From Rickettsiales bacterium (GTDB taxonomy: Bacteria > Pseudomonadota > Alphaproteobacteria > TMED109), in assembly GCA_002720125.1 (NCBI GenBank), contig PBGQ01000032.1:11676-17862 (forward strand): 6,187 nt of DNA. Direction: 5' to 3'. The position numbers and the translations under genes were made by a program. This document shows positions 1-6,187 of the stretch, in pieces. Positions within the stretch are counted from its first letter, which is position 1; each line of letters begins with the position of its first letter. Under the pieces are notes generated by a model. The model did no database searches. It saw only the letters and a list, made by a program, of their open reading frames with translations, and was not told where the DNA came from.

Positions 1-719
1 GTTGCATTTACTTTAGTCTTAAATAAAAATTTAAGACCTTGACTCTGTAATTCTTTTAAGAAAATTTGTGCGGTATCTTTGTCCATAGTTGGTACTATTG
101 AATTAGTAAATTCAATTACAGTTACCTCTGCTCCTAGTCTACTCCATACAGATCCCAATTCTAGTCCAATATATCCTCCTCCTATAACCGCCATTGTTTT
201 AGGAACTCTGTCAAACTCCAATGCACCTGTAGAAGTTACAACGTTTTTTTCATCTACATCTATTCGATCTATATTAGTAGGTTTTGAACCTGTTGCTATT
301 AATATACTTTTACTCTTATAATTTTCATTATCTACTTGTACACATTCTTCATCAATTATTTTTGCCATCCCATTTATATAGAAGATTTTATTTTTTTTAA
401 GTAAGCTGTCTACACCATAAGTAAGTTTTGCAACTGCTTCATTTTTATTCTTCATCATCTTTGCAAGATCTAGTTTTAATTCACCTTTTATACTTATGCC
501 AAAATCGCCTAAATGATTTTTACTTTGATCATATAAATGAGATGAATGTAATAGTGTTTTTGACGGAATACAGCCTACATTCAGACATGTACCTCCAGGT
601 GTAGATCTCTTTTCTACACACATTACTTTTAATCCCAATTGAGAAGCTCTTATTGCCGCAACATATCCGCCAGGACCTCCTCCAATAACTATTAAATCAA
701 ATTCATTTTGTTTTATCAT
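1..719 (-). CDS. lpdA: Dihydrolipoyl dehydrogenase (E3), 5' part, cut by the window edge
   Basis: This is the N-terminal 239 residues of the FAD-dependent E3 enzyme, which reoxidises dihydrolipoyl groups on E2 and passes electrons to NAD+. The frame runs open from the ATG at 719-717 to the window edge. Visible motifs are the FAD-binding GGGPGG (13-18), the redox disulfide motif GGTCLNVGCIPSK (42-54; Cys45 and Cys50), the ATGS segment (142-145) and the start of the NAD-binding fold, GGGYIGLELG (180-189). The dimerisation domain and the catalytic His-Glu pair lie beyond the window. Its ATG overlaps the sucB stop as ATGA, and I see no good Shine-Dalgarno site, so translational coupling to sucB is likely. 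Because it sits directly behind E2o it probably serves the 2-oxoglutarate complex first, although bacterial E3 is often shared with pyruvate dehydrogenase and the glycine cleavage system. The family is certain; which complexes it serves is inferred. Confidence 0.96.
   Translation of the reverse strand, partial: MIKQNEFDLIVIGGGPGGYVAAIRASQLGLKVMCVEKRSTPGGTCLNVGCIPSKTLLHSSHLYDQSKNHLGDFGISIKGELKLDLAKMMKNKNEAVAKLTYGVDSLLKKNKIFYINGMAKIIDEECVQVDNENYKSKSILIATGSKPTNIDRIDVDEKNVVTSTGALEFDRVPKTMAVIGGGYIGLELGSVWSRLGAEVTVIEFTNSIVPTMDKDTAQIFLKELQSQGLKFLFKTKVNA
716..719 (-). other. ATGA stop/start overlap joining sucB and lpd
   Basis: The sucB stop TGA (718-716) and the lpd start ATG (719-717) share bases in ATGA. 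I see no purine-rich ribosome-binding site just upstream (the bases there encode Met-Phe-Asp-Leu). Termination-reinitiation coupling is therefore the likely way lpd is translated; this is inferred from the geometry. Confidence 0.8.
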
Positions 720-2272
720 AAGTCAAACATAATTGTTTCTGGTTTTTCTATTATTTCTTTTAGCCTAACTAAAAAAGTAACGGCTTGCTTGCCATCAATA
801 ATTCTATGATCGTAAGTTAATGCTACGTACATAACAGGTCTTATCACTATCTCATTTTCTATTACAACTGGCCTTTTTACTATATTATGCAAACCTAATA
901 TACCAGATTGAGGAGAATTTAAAATAGGAGTTGATAACATAGAACCGTAAACCCCACCATTAGAAATAGTAAATGTTCCATCTTTCATCTGGTCTAATGT
1001 AATCTTATTTTCTTTAGCTAACTCACCAAAATTTCTGATTTTTTTTTCTATTTGTGCGAATGACATATTTTCTGCATCTCTTAAAATTGGAACAAAAAGT
1101 CCTTTATCAGTTCCTACTGCTATACCAATATCATATCTATTTTTGTATATAATATTATTATCTTTAATCTCTGCATTAATCTCAGGTATTTCTTTTAGAA
1201 CTGAAATGCTAGCTTTTGTAAAAAAAGACATAAATCCAAGTTTTACATTATGCTTATTTAAGAACGCTTCCTTGTTTCTTTTTCTGACATCCATTACTGC
1301 TTGCATGTTTATTTCATTAAAAGTAGTAAGCATCGCGGCAGAATTTTGAGCTTGCTTTAATCTATTTGCTATGCTTTGTCTTAGTTTTGATAATGGTTTA
1401 ACTACATCTATATTATTATGTTCGCTTTCAAGATTACTATCGTTCGATATATTTTCAATTAGGTCGGATTTTGATAATTTGCTTTTGTCATTAATGTTTT
1501 TTATGTTTTCAATTTCTAATTTTTTTTCACCTAAATATTTTTTTGCTGCAGGAGAGAGTGACTTATTTGAAACAAATTCTTTAAGATCTGTTAATTTAAT
1601 CTTATCTCCTATCCCTGTTCTCCTTATACTAGTAGGATCTAAATCATCTAAATCTATCAACGGTTTATCATTTTGAACAATATTATTCTCTTTCAAAAGT
1701 TTACTGGGAATTGTATTATTTTCACTGTTAATATTATTAACTTTTAATATGGCAATAGTGTCGCCTATCTTAGCTTCTTTTTCTTCCGAAATAAGTATTT
1801 TTTCCAGAACAATGTCTTTTTCTGCATAAAGTTCTTGCGTCACTTTATCTGTTTCCACTTCTACTAAAGGATCGCCCTCAATTACACATTCTCCTTCTTT
1901 TACTAACCATTTTCCTATAATAACTTCTGTAATTGACTCACCTAAGGAAGGAATTTTTAGTTGAATTTTTTCTTCAGAACTTTTAGTTGTACTATCTATT
2001 TTTTTATCGGGTCTTTTATCATTTTCATCATCTGATGCTTCTATAATTACTAACGTATCTCCAATTTTTACATCTTTTCCTTCTTCAAAAAAAACTTTAG
2101 AAACTTTTCCTTTATATGTAGCATATATCTCTTGAGTAACTTTATCAGTTTCTAATTCTGCTATTACCTCATCTTTTTCTATATATTCTCCTACTTTTTT
2201 ATACCATTTGGAAACTGTTGCCTCTGTAATTGACTCACCTAAAGAAGGAACTTTTATTTCTAGTTTTTTCAT
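716..2272 (-). CDS. sucB: 2-oxoglutarate dehydrogenase E2 (dihydrolipoyl succinyltransferase) with two lipoyl domains
   Basis: This E2o core subunit carries the succinyl group on lipoyl-lysine and transfers it to CoA. Domain order: lipoyl domain 1 (1-80, TDKVT, Lys44), a charged linker, lipoyl domain 2 (101-180, TDKVT, Lys143), an Asn/Asp/Lys-rich linker, a half subunit-binding domain (about 205-235), a fuller one (239-276), then the catalytic acyltransferase domain (about 290-518). The core has AAMLTTFNE (312-320) and KLGFMSFF (344-351), which are typical of succinyltransferases rather than acetyltransferases, and the catalytic DHRIIDG (488-494; His489, Asp493). At 518 aa it is about 110 longer than the roughly 405-aa, single-lipoyl E. 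coli SucB; the extra lipoyl and binding-domain units account for this. Linkers are rich in Asn, Asp, Lys and Ser rather than Ala/Pro, probably reflecting base composition. The start follows sucA by 2 nt and has a good ribosome-binding site. Stop TGA overlaps lpd. Confidence 0.97.
   Translation of the reverse strand: MKKLEIKVPSLGESITEATVSKWYKKVGEYIEKDEVIAELETDKVTQEIYATYKGKVSKVFFEEGKDVKIGDTLVIIEASDDENDKRPDKKIDSTTKSSEEKIQLKIPSLGESITEVIIGKWLVKEGECVIEGDPLVEVETDKVTQELYAEKDIVLEKILISEEKEAKIGDTIAILKVNNINSENNTIPSKLLKENNIVQNDKPLIDLDDLDPTSIRRTGIGDKIKLTDLKEFVSNKSLSPAAKKYLGEKKLEIENIKNINDKSKLSKSDLIENISNDSNLESEHNNIDVVKPLSKLRQSIANRLKQAQNSAAMLTTFNEINMQAVMDVRKRNKEAFLNKHNVKLGFMSFFTKASISVLKEIPEINAEIKDNNIIYKNRYDIGIAVGTDKGLFVPILRDAENMSFAQIEKKIRNFGELAKENKITLDQMKDGTFTISNGGVYGSMLSTPILNSPQSGILGLHNIVKRPVVIENEIVIRPVMYVALTYDHRIIDGKQAVTFLVRLKEIIEKPETIMFDL
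1445..1708 (-). other. Tandem peripheral subunit-binding domain region of SucB (one fuller, one degenerate)
   Basis: E2 proteins normally have one domain of about 35 residues that holds E1 or E3, with a first helix of the form SPAxRKxAxE and, 19 residues after its Ser, a GTGxxGR loop followed by a second helix. SucB 239-276 fits this spacing exactly: SPAAKKYLGEKKL, then NINDKSKLSKSDL, but its loop has lost the glycines. SucB 211-234 holds a second copy of the other half, RRTGIGDKIKLTDLKEF, with a good TG-G loop but no clear first helix; the nearest candidate, PSKLLKENNI (189-198), is about 9 residues too far upstream. I read this as a duplication whose copies have decayed in different halves. 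It could instead be one real domain plus a chance-like linker. Confidence 0.55.
1926..2250 (-). repeat. Direct repeat from the two lipoyl-domain coding units of sucB
   Basis: Two copies of a 28-bp stretch, 1926-1953 and 2223-2250, match at 27 of 28 bases and lie exactly 297 bp (99 codons) apart. They encode the same PSLGESITE segment at the start of each lipoyl domain. A second pair at the same offset, 1833-1855 and 2130-2152, covers the lipoylation motif TDKVTQE and matches at 20 of 23 bases. Between these blocks the two domains align without gaps at about 36 of 78 identical residues. The repeat therefore marks an internal domain duplication. Confidence 0.9.
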
Positions 2273-2274
2273 AA

Positions 2275-5052
2275 TTAATTACCACCTATCGCTTCTAAAA
2301 TAAGTGCTTCGTGCTCTTTTAAGTGTCTTTTATAAAGTCCTGTTGCTGTAGAAGCAGTTCTTGATCTACCGGCATAATATAGTTTTTTATTCTTAAAATT
2401 TCCCGATGATAAGATCTCTTCAATTAAAGGATGAACAAAACTCCAAGCTCCCATATTTTTTGGCTCTTCTTGACACCAAATAAAACGACCATTTACAAAT
2501 TCCTTAATATTTTTTTCTATAAGATCTTTAGGAAAAGGAAATATCTGCTCTACTCTAATTATTATGATCTGAGATATCAGATTTTTATCAATCTTATCTA
2601 TTAAATCATAGTAAACCTTACCTGAGCAAAAAATTACTCTTTTTACCTTAGAATTACTATTTTGTGCACTAGTAACTATAATCTTTTCAAAAGTGGCTTC
2701 TTTATAAAATTTTTCTACTTTGGAAACAACATCCTTATGTCTTAATAGCGATTTTGGTGTAAATATAATTAAAGGCTTACGAAATTTTCTTAACATTTGC
2801 CTTCTTAAGACATGAAAGTAATTTGCAGGAGTTGTACAATTAACTACTTGAATATTATCCTCGGCTGACATTTGTAAAAACCTCTCTACTCTAGCAGAAG
2901 AATGTTCTGGGCCTTGTCCTTCATATCCATGCGGTAGCAACAAAGTTAGACCAGACATTCTTAGCCATTTTGACTCTCCAGAAACAATAAATTGATCTAT
3001 TATTAATTGTGCACCATTTGCAAAATCGCCAAACTGTGCTTCCCATAAAACTAAAGTTTTAGGGTCTGCCAATGTATATCCATATTCGAAACCTAATACA
3101 GCGGCCTCCGATAAGGGACTATCTACAATCTCTATTCTACTTCCTTTATTAACTACGCTATTAAGCGTTGAATATTTTTTCTCATTTTCCTGGTCATATA
3201 GAATTGCGTGCCTTTGAGAAAATGTTCCTCTACCGCAATCTTGTCCTGACAATCTAACGCTTATTCCTTGATTCAATAATGATGCAAATGCTAATGCTTC
3301 TGCTGTAGACCAATCTATTCCTTTTCCCTCTGAAATATTCTTGTATCTTCTTTGCAGTTGTCTTAGAATCTTATTATTTATCTTAAATCCTGCAGGAACA
3401 GATGTTATTTTTACGCCCAATTCATTTAATAACTTTTTTTCTATACCAGTTACAGTAAAAGGTTTTTTGTTTCCTTTTGACTCTAATCCTAACCATGACC
3501 CTTCTAGCCAATCAGCTTTATTAGGCTTAAAGTTTTTTCCAATCTCTAAATCTTTTTCTAGTTTTTCTGACCAGTTATTTAAAAGATCCCTTTCTTCTTT
3601 GATGTTTATAACATTTTCTTTAAGTAACTTCTTGGCATAAATTTCTCTTGTAGTCGGATGAGCTTTTATTTTTTTGTACATTAATGGTTGAGTAAATGCT
3701 GGTTCATCACTCTCATTATGACCTTGTCTTCTATAACAAAACATATCGATAACTACATCTTTGTTAAAACGTTGTCTAAACTCAGTTGCTATCCTTGCTG
3801 CATAAACAACAGCCTCTGGATCATCGCCATTTACATGAAAAATGGGAGCTTCTACCATTAAGGCGACATCTGAACAATAAGGACCAGACCTCGAGTTGAT
3901 AGGGTTTGTTGTGAAGCCTATCTGATTGTTCACAATAAAATGTATGGTTCCTCCAGTTTTATAACCTTTTAATCCTGATAAGTCTAATGTTTCTGGAACA
4001 AGCCCTTGTCCAGAAAAAGCCGCATCACCATGCATTAACAATCCTACTACTTTTTTTCTATCTATATCTTTTTTTTGATCTTGCTTTGCTCTGACTTTTC
4101 CAACAACTACAGGATTCACTGCCTCTAAATGAGACGGATTGGCTGTTAAAGATAAATGCACTTTAATATTATTAAAATTTCTATCTGATGAAGTTCCAAG
4201 GTGGTATTTTACATCCCCAGACCCTTGAAAATCATCTGGACTAGATGCATTCCCTTGGAATTCAGAAAATATTGCGGAAAAAGGTTTGCCCATGAAATTA
4301 GCTAAAACGTTTAGCCTTCCTCTATGAGACATGCCTAATACAACTTCCTCTATGCCATTTTTTCCTCCATGTTTTAAGATTTGTTCTAAGGCAGGGATAA
4401 GTGACTCTCCACCTTCCAATCCAAATCTTTTTGTACCTGTATATTTTTTATCTAGAAAATTTTCAAAAAATTCCGCTGCAGTTAGTCTTTCTAGGATTGC
4501 TTTCTTTCCTTTATTAGTAAATATTTCCTTAGGTTTAATATTCTCTATTTTATCCATTATCCAATCTCTTTGCTCTTTATCTTGAATGTGCATAAACTGT
4601 GTACCAATTTTGCCACAATAATATTTCTCTAAAATTTTAATTAAGTCTTTAAGTAAAATATTAGTAATGCCAAAAACACCATCAATAAAAACCTCTTTAT
4701 TCATGTCTTCTTTCTCAAGCCCATAAGTCTTTGGGTCTAAGTCAGGTATATACTTTTCTTCAATTAAACCTAAAGGATCTAAATCAGCTCTAAGATGACC
4801 TGCTATCCTGTAAGCCCTTATTAGCAACCTTGCCCTAAGGGAATTTGTGGTGAACTCATTATCTTGTATTTTTATAGCAGAAATATTTTTATTAGCATCT
4901 GAAATGTTATTAGTTTCATTTCTTAAATAGGCTAATGCATCTGTATCTAAATCTTCAAAAAAAGTAATCCATGCGCTATCAATTTTACTTGGGTCATTTT
5001 GAAAATGCTTATATAAGTCTCTAATTTTGTTTAAATTCTCTGTAAATTTCAT
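2275..5052 (-). CDS. sucA: 2-oxoglutarate dehydrogenase E1 component (thiamine diphosphate-dependent)
   Basis: E1o decarboxylates 2-oxoglutarate with thiamine diphosphate and transfers the succinyl group to the lipoyl arm of SucB; it sets the substrate specificity of the complex. At 925 aa it is close to the 933-aa E. coli enzyme. Motifs in order: MSHRGRLNVL (241-250, active-site His243), ANPSHLEAVNP (304-314, His308), the diphosphate/Mg2+ region GDAAFSGQG (342-350) through NNQIGFTT (375-382), RRQGHNESDEPAFTQP (441-456), GQDCGRGTFSQRHA (603-616), EAQFGDFANGAQ (671-682), PHGYEGQGPEHSSARVERF (707-725), and the C-terminal GRSRTASTATG (895-905). The catalytic regions look intact. The N-terminus is short: the docking-type stretch RDLYKHFQNDPSKID begins at residue 11, about 13 residues earlier than in E. 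coli as I recall it, and an in-frame TGA only 9 nt upstream rules out an extension. The Shine-Dalgarno match is weak, so coupling to sucD translation is plausible. Confidence 0.98.
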   Translation of the reverse strand: MKFTENLNKIRDLYKHFQNDPSKIDSAWITFFEDLDTDALAYLRNETNNISDANKNISAIKIQDNEFTTNSLRARLLIRAYRIAGHLRADLDPLGLIEEKYIPDLDPKTYGLEKEDMNKEVFIDGVFGITNILLKDLIKILEKYYCGKIGTQFMHIQDKEQRDWIMDKIENIKPKEIFTNKGKKAILERLTAAEFFENFLDKKYTGTKRFGLEGGESLIPALEQILKHGGKNGIEEVVLGMSHRGRLNVLANFMGKPFSAIFSEFQGNASSPDDFQGSGDVKYHLGTSSDRNFNNIKVHLSLTANPSHLEAVNPVVVGKVRAKQDQKKDIDRKKVVGLLMHGDAAFSGQGLVPETLDLSGLKGYKTGGTIHFIVNNQIGFTTNPINSRSGPYCSDVALMVEAPIFHVNGDDPEAVVYAARIATEFRQRFNKDVVIDMFCYRRQGHNESDEPAFTQPLMYKKIKAHPTTREIYAKKLLKENVINIKEERDLLNNWSEKLEKDLEIGKNFKPNKADWLEGSWLGLESKGNKKPFTVTGIEKKLLNELGVKITSVPAGFKINNKILRQLQRRYKNISEGKGIDWSTAEALAFASLLNQGISVRLSGQDCGRGTFSQRHAILYDQENEKKYSTLNSVVNKGSRIEIVDSPLSEAAVLGFEYGYTLADPKTLVLWEAQFGDFANGAQLIIDQFIVSGESKWLRMSGLTLLLPHGYEGQGPEHSSARVERFLQMSAEDNIQVVNCTTPANYFHVLRRQMLRKFRKPLIIFTPKSLLRHKDVVSKVEKFYKEATFEKIIVTSAQNSNSKVKRVIFCSGKVYYDLIDKIDKNLISQIIIIRVEQIFPFPKDLIEKNIKEFVNGRFIWCQEEPKNMGAWSFVHPLIEEILSSGNFKNKKLYYAGRSRTASTATGLYKRHLKEHEALILEAIGGN
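2282..2287 (-). promoter_or_regulatory. Ribosome-binding site of sucB
   Basis: On the minus strand AGGTGG lies 9 nt before the sucB ATG, inside the last codons of sucA (Ile-Gly-Gly-Asn). It is the best Shine-Dalgarno match among the four junctions. It supports the ATG at 2272 as the start and suggests that E2o, the core subunit of the complex, gets its own strong initiation. Confidence 0.65.
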
Positions 5053-5058
5053 CTCAAA

Positions 5059-5931
5059 TCACTTTATACTTTCTAATAGCGTTAGCCCCATTAAAGCTGG
5101 TGATCTAGATATCCTCACATCTGCTGATTTTAATGCCTCTATCTTATCCTCAGCTGTTCCTTGTCCTCCTGAGATTATTGCTCCAGCATGTCCCATTCTT
5201 TTTCCTTTAGGCGCCGAAAGTCCTGCTATAAAAGCTGTTATTGGTTTTTTTATTTTTGATTTTTTGATAAAGTCTGCTGCTTCTTCTTCTGCAGTACCTC
5301 CAATTTCTCCAATCATTATTATTGATTCTGTACTTTTATCTTTCAGAAATAATTCTAGAACATCAATAAAGTTTGTTCCAGGAATTGGGTCTCCTCCAAT
5401 TCCTAGACAAGTCGATTGACCTAATCCAACTTGAGTAGTTTGAAAAACAGCTTCGTAAGTTAAAGTACCAGATTTTGAAACAATACCTACACTTCCCTTT
5501 TTATGAATTTGTCCTGGCATAATGCCAATTTTACACTCCTCTGGAGTTATGATACCCGGACAATTTGGTCCAATCAGTCTACTTGATGAATGTTCTAATT
5601 TTTGCTTTACTATTGTCATGTCATGTTGAGGAATGCCCTCAGTTATACATATGATTAACTCCATATTAGCATCTATTGCTTCTAAAATGGAGTCTGCAGC
5701 AAAAGCTGGCGGAACATAAATCACACTAGCGTTTGCTCCTGTAATGCTCTTTGCATCTTCAACAGTATTAAAAACAGGAAGTGATAAATGTGTTTCACCT
5801 CCCTTTCCTGGAGTTACCCCTCCAACCATTCTTGTTCCATATTGTATAGCCTGTTCTGTATGAAATGTTCCCTGTGAGCCGGTAAAGCCTTGGCAAATAA
5901 CTTTTGTACTACTATCTACTATAATTGACAT
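5059..5931 (-). CDS. sucD: Succinyl-CoA synthetase (succinate-CoA ligase) alpha subunit
   Basis: The alpha subunit binds CoA and carries the histidine that is phosphorylated during the reaction succinyl-CoA + NDP + Pi = succinate + CoA + NTP. At 290 aa it matches the usual length (289 in E. coli). The N-terminal CoA-binding Rossmann fold has [15 protein letters not shown] (15-29), then GGVTPGKGG (37-45) and GPNCPG (121-126). The ligase half has [12 protein letters not shown] (208-219), with Glu209 at the position that contacts the phospho-histidine, and [13 protein letters not shown] (244-256), with the active-site His248. The C-terminus [13 protein letters not shown] is typical. All key residues are present. 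It starts 1 nt after the sucC stop with an AAAAGG ribosome-binding site inside the sucC 3' end, as expected for two subunits made in equal amounts. Its TGA stop is in the same frame as sucA, only 6 nt ahead of the sucA ATG. Confidence 0.98.
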   Translation of the reverse strand: MSIIVDSSTKVICQGFTGSQGTFHTEQAIQYGTRMVGGVTPGKGGETHLSLPVFNTVEDAKSITGANASVIYVPPAFAADSILEAIDANMELIICITEGIPQHDMTIVKQKLEHSSSRLIGPNCPGIITPEECKIGIMPGQIHKKGSVGIVSKSGTLTYEAVFQTTQVGLGQSTCLGIGGDPIPGTNFIDVLELFLKDKSTESIIMIGEIGGTAEEEAADFIKKSKIKKPITAFIAGLSAPKGKRMGHAGAIISGGQGTAEDKIEALKSADVRISRSPALMGLTLLESIK

Positions 5932-5932
5932 T

Positions 5933-6187
5933 TTAACCTTTTACCAAATCAACTGCTTTGCTTGCTGCATCTTCTAAATTAGATGCTGTAATAATTTTGA
6001 TTCCAGATTTTTCTAAAATTCTTTTTCCTTCTTCTACTTTAGTTCCTTCTAGTCTAACTATCATTGGTTTTCCTACAACCACTTCTGATGCAGCCTCTAC
6101 AATTCCTTCAGCAATAACATCACACCTCATTATACCCCCAAAAATATTTACAAGTATTACCTCTACATCATTATCAGAAAGTATAAT
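5933..6187 (-). CDS. sucC: Succinyl-CoA synthetase beta subunit, C-terminal fragment (cut by the window edge)
   Basis: These are the last 84 codons plus the TAA stop of the beta subunit, which pairs with SucD and binds the nucleotide. The frame is open to the window edge. The segment [20 protein letters not shown] matches the C-terminal CoA-ligase domain signature of SucC, followed by [18 protein letters not shown] and the usual end ([15 protein letters not shown]). An ATG at 6130-6128 falls in the middle of this conserved signature and is not the gene start; the real start lies outside the window. The ATP-grasp domain, which would show whether ATP or GTP is used, is not visible. The stop is separated from the sucD ATG by a single base. 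Confidence 0.96.
   Translation of the reverse strand: MILSDNDVEVILVNIFGGIMRCDVIAEGIVEAASEVVVGKPMIVRLEGTKVEEGKRILEKSGIKIITASNLEDAASKAVDLVKG
5937..5942 (-). promoter_or_regulatory. Ribosome-binding site of sucD
   Basis: On the minus strand AAAAGG precedes the sucD ATG by a 5-nt spacer (TTAAA). The site lies across the last sense codons of sucC, so sucD initiation is probably coupled to termination on sucC. It is a partial match to the AGGAGG consensus. Confidence 0.6.

Noticed and set aside
1039..1047. T-rich runs on the plus strand (for example 1039-1047, 391-398, 4069-4076) as terminators
   Set aside because: They sit inside coding sequence as Lys codons, no GC-rich hairpin precedes them, and they read as poly-A, not poly-U, in the operon transcript.
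716..2272. The E2 gene as pyruvate dehydrogenase E2 (aceF) because of its several lipoyl domains
   Set aside because: The catalytic core has AAMLTTFNE and KLGFMSFF, typical of succinyltransferases, and the gene follows sucA directly.
79..4585. Other plus-strand open frames (79-321, 1143-1349, 1371-1676, 3341-3640, 4331-4585), some with hydrophobic, membrane-like stretches
   Set aside because: Each is antisense to a well-supported gene. Runs rich in Phe, Leu and Ser are what the complement of Lys-, Glu- and Asp-rich coding sequence gives, so the apparent membrane segments carry no weight.
5059..5061. TGA at the end of sucD as a recoded Trp codon, which would give a natural SucD-SucA fusion
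   Set aside because: Trp is encoded by TGG in these genes (for example SucA Trp28), no in-frame TGA occurs inside any of them, SucD has a normal length and C-terminus, and sucB also ends in TGA at a normal position.
5027..5419. Plus-strand open frame of 130 codons antisense to the 5' end of sucA and the 3' part of sucD
   Set aside because: It lies entirely opposite two strongly conserved genes, crosses their junction, has no recognisable domain and a composition expected from reading such codons backwards. It is a shadow frame.
5933..6130. A short standalone 65-residue protein starting at the ATG at 6130
   Set aside because: The same frame continues upstream to the window edge and encodes the conserved SucC segment VILVNIFGG. 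The ATG is an internal methionine in truncated sucC.

Overview
The window is a gapless piece of one minus-strand operon for the lower oxidative TCA cycle. In transcription order (high to low coordinate) it reads sucC (3' end only), sucD, sucA, sucB, lpd (5' part only). These encode succinyl-CoA synthetase beta and alpha, then the E1o, E2o and E3 subunits of the 2-oxoglutarate dehydrogenase complex. The complex converts 2-oxoglutarate, CoA and NAD+ to succinyl-CoA, CO2 and NADH. Succinyl-CoA synthetase then converts succinyl-CoA to succinate while making ATP or GTP.

Organism: the DNA is strongly AT-rich (roughly 30% GC by eye) and Lys, Asn and Ile are frequent. The proteins are plainly proteobacterial, and a sucC-sucD-sucA-sucB-lpd order is characteristic of Alphaproteobacteria. 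I infer an AT-rich, probably streamlined alphaproteobacterium (SAR11-like, another AT-rich marine lineage, or Rickettsiales-like). The order is a guess, because no rRNA or other marker gene is present. The genetic code is standard, with TGG for Trp and both TAA and TGA used as stops.

Layout: 6187-5933 is the last 84 codons of sucC. 5931-5059 is complete sucD (290 aa). 5052-2275 is complete sucA (925 aa). 2272-716 is complete sucB (518 aa). 719-1 is the first 239 codons of lpd. The junctions are 1 nt, 6 nt, 2 nt and a 4-nt ATGA overlap. There is no non-coding stretch longer than 6 nt, so there is no room between genes for an intergenic promoter, terminator, tRNA or riboswitch. The promoter must lie upstream of sucC, or further if mdh leads the operon, and the terminator beyond lpd. 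Both are outside the window. I found no mobile element, CRISPR array or RNA gene.

Most of the content is ordinary core metabolism. The unusual part is SucB. It has two lipoyl domains instead of the single one in the textbook E. coli enzyme, followed by what looks like a full plus a degenerate peripheral subunit-binding domain in tandem. SucA, which has to dock onto SucB, has an unusually short N-terminus fixed by a stop codon just upstream. I see no evidence for a wholly new biological system; the best lead is this altered E1o/E2o architecture.
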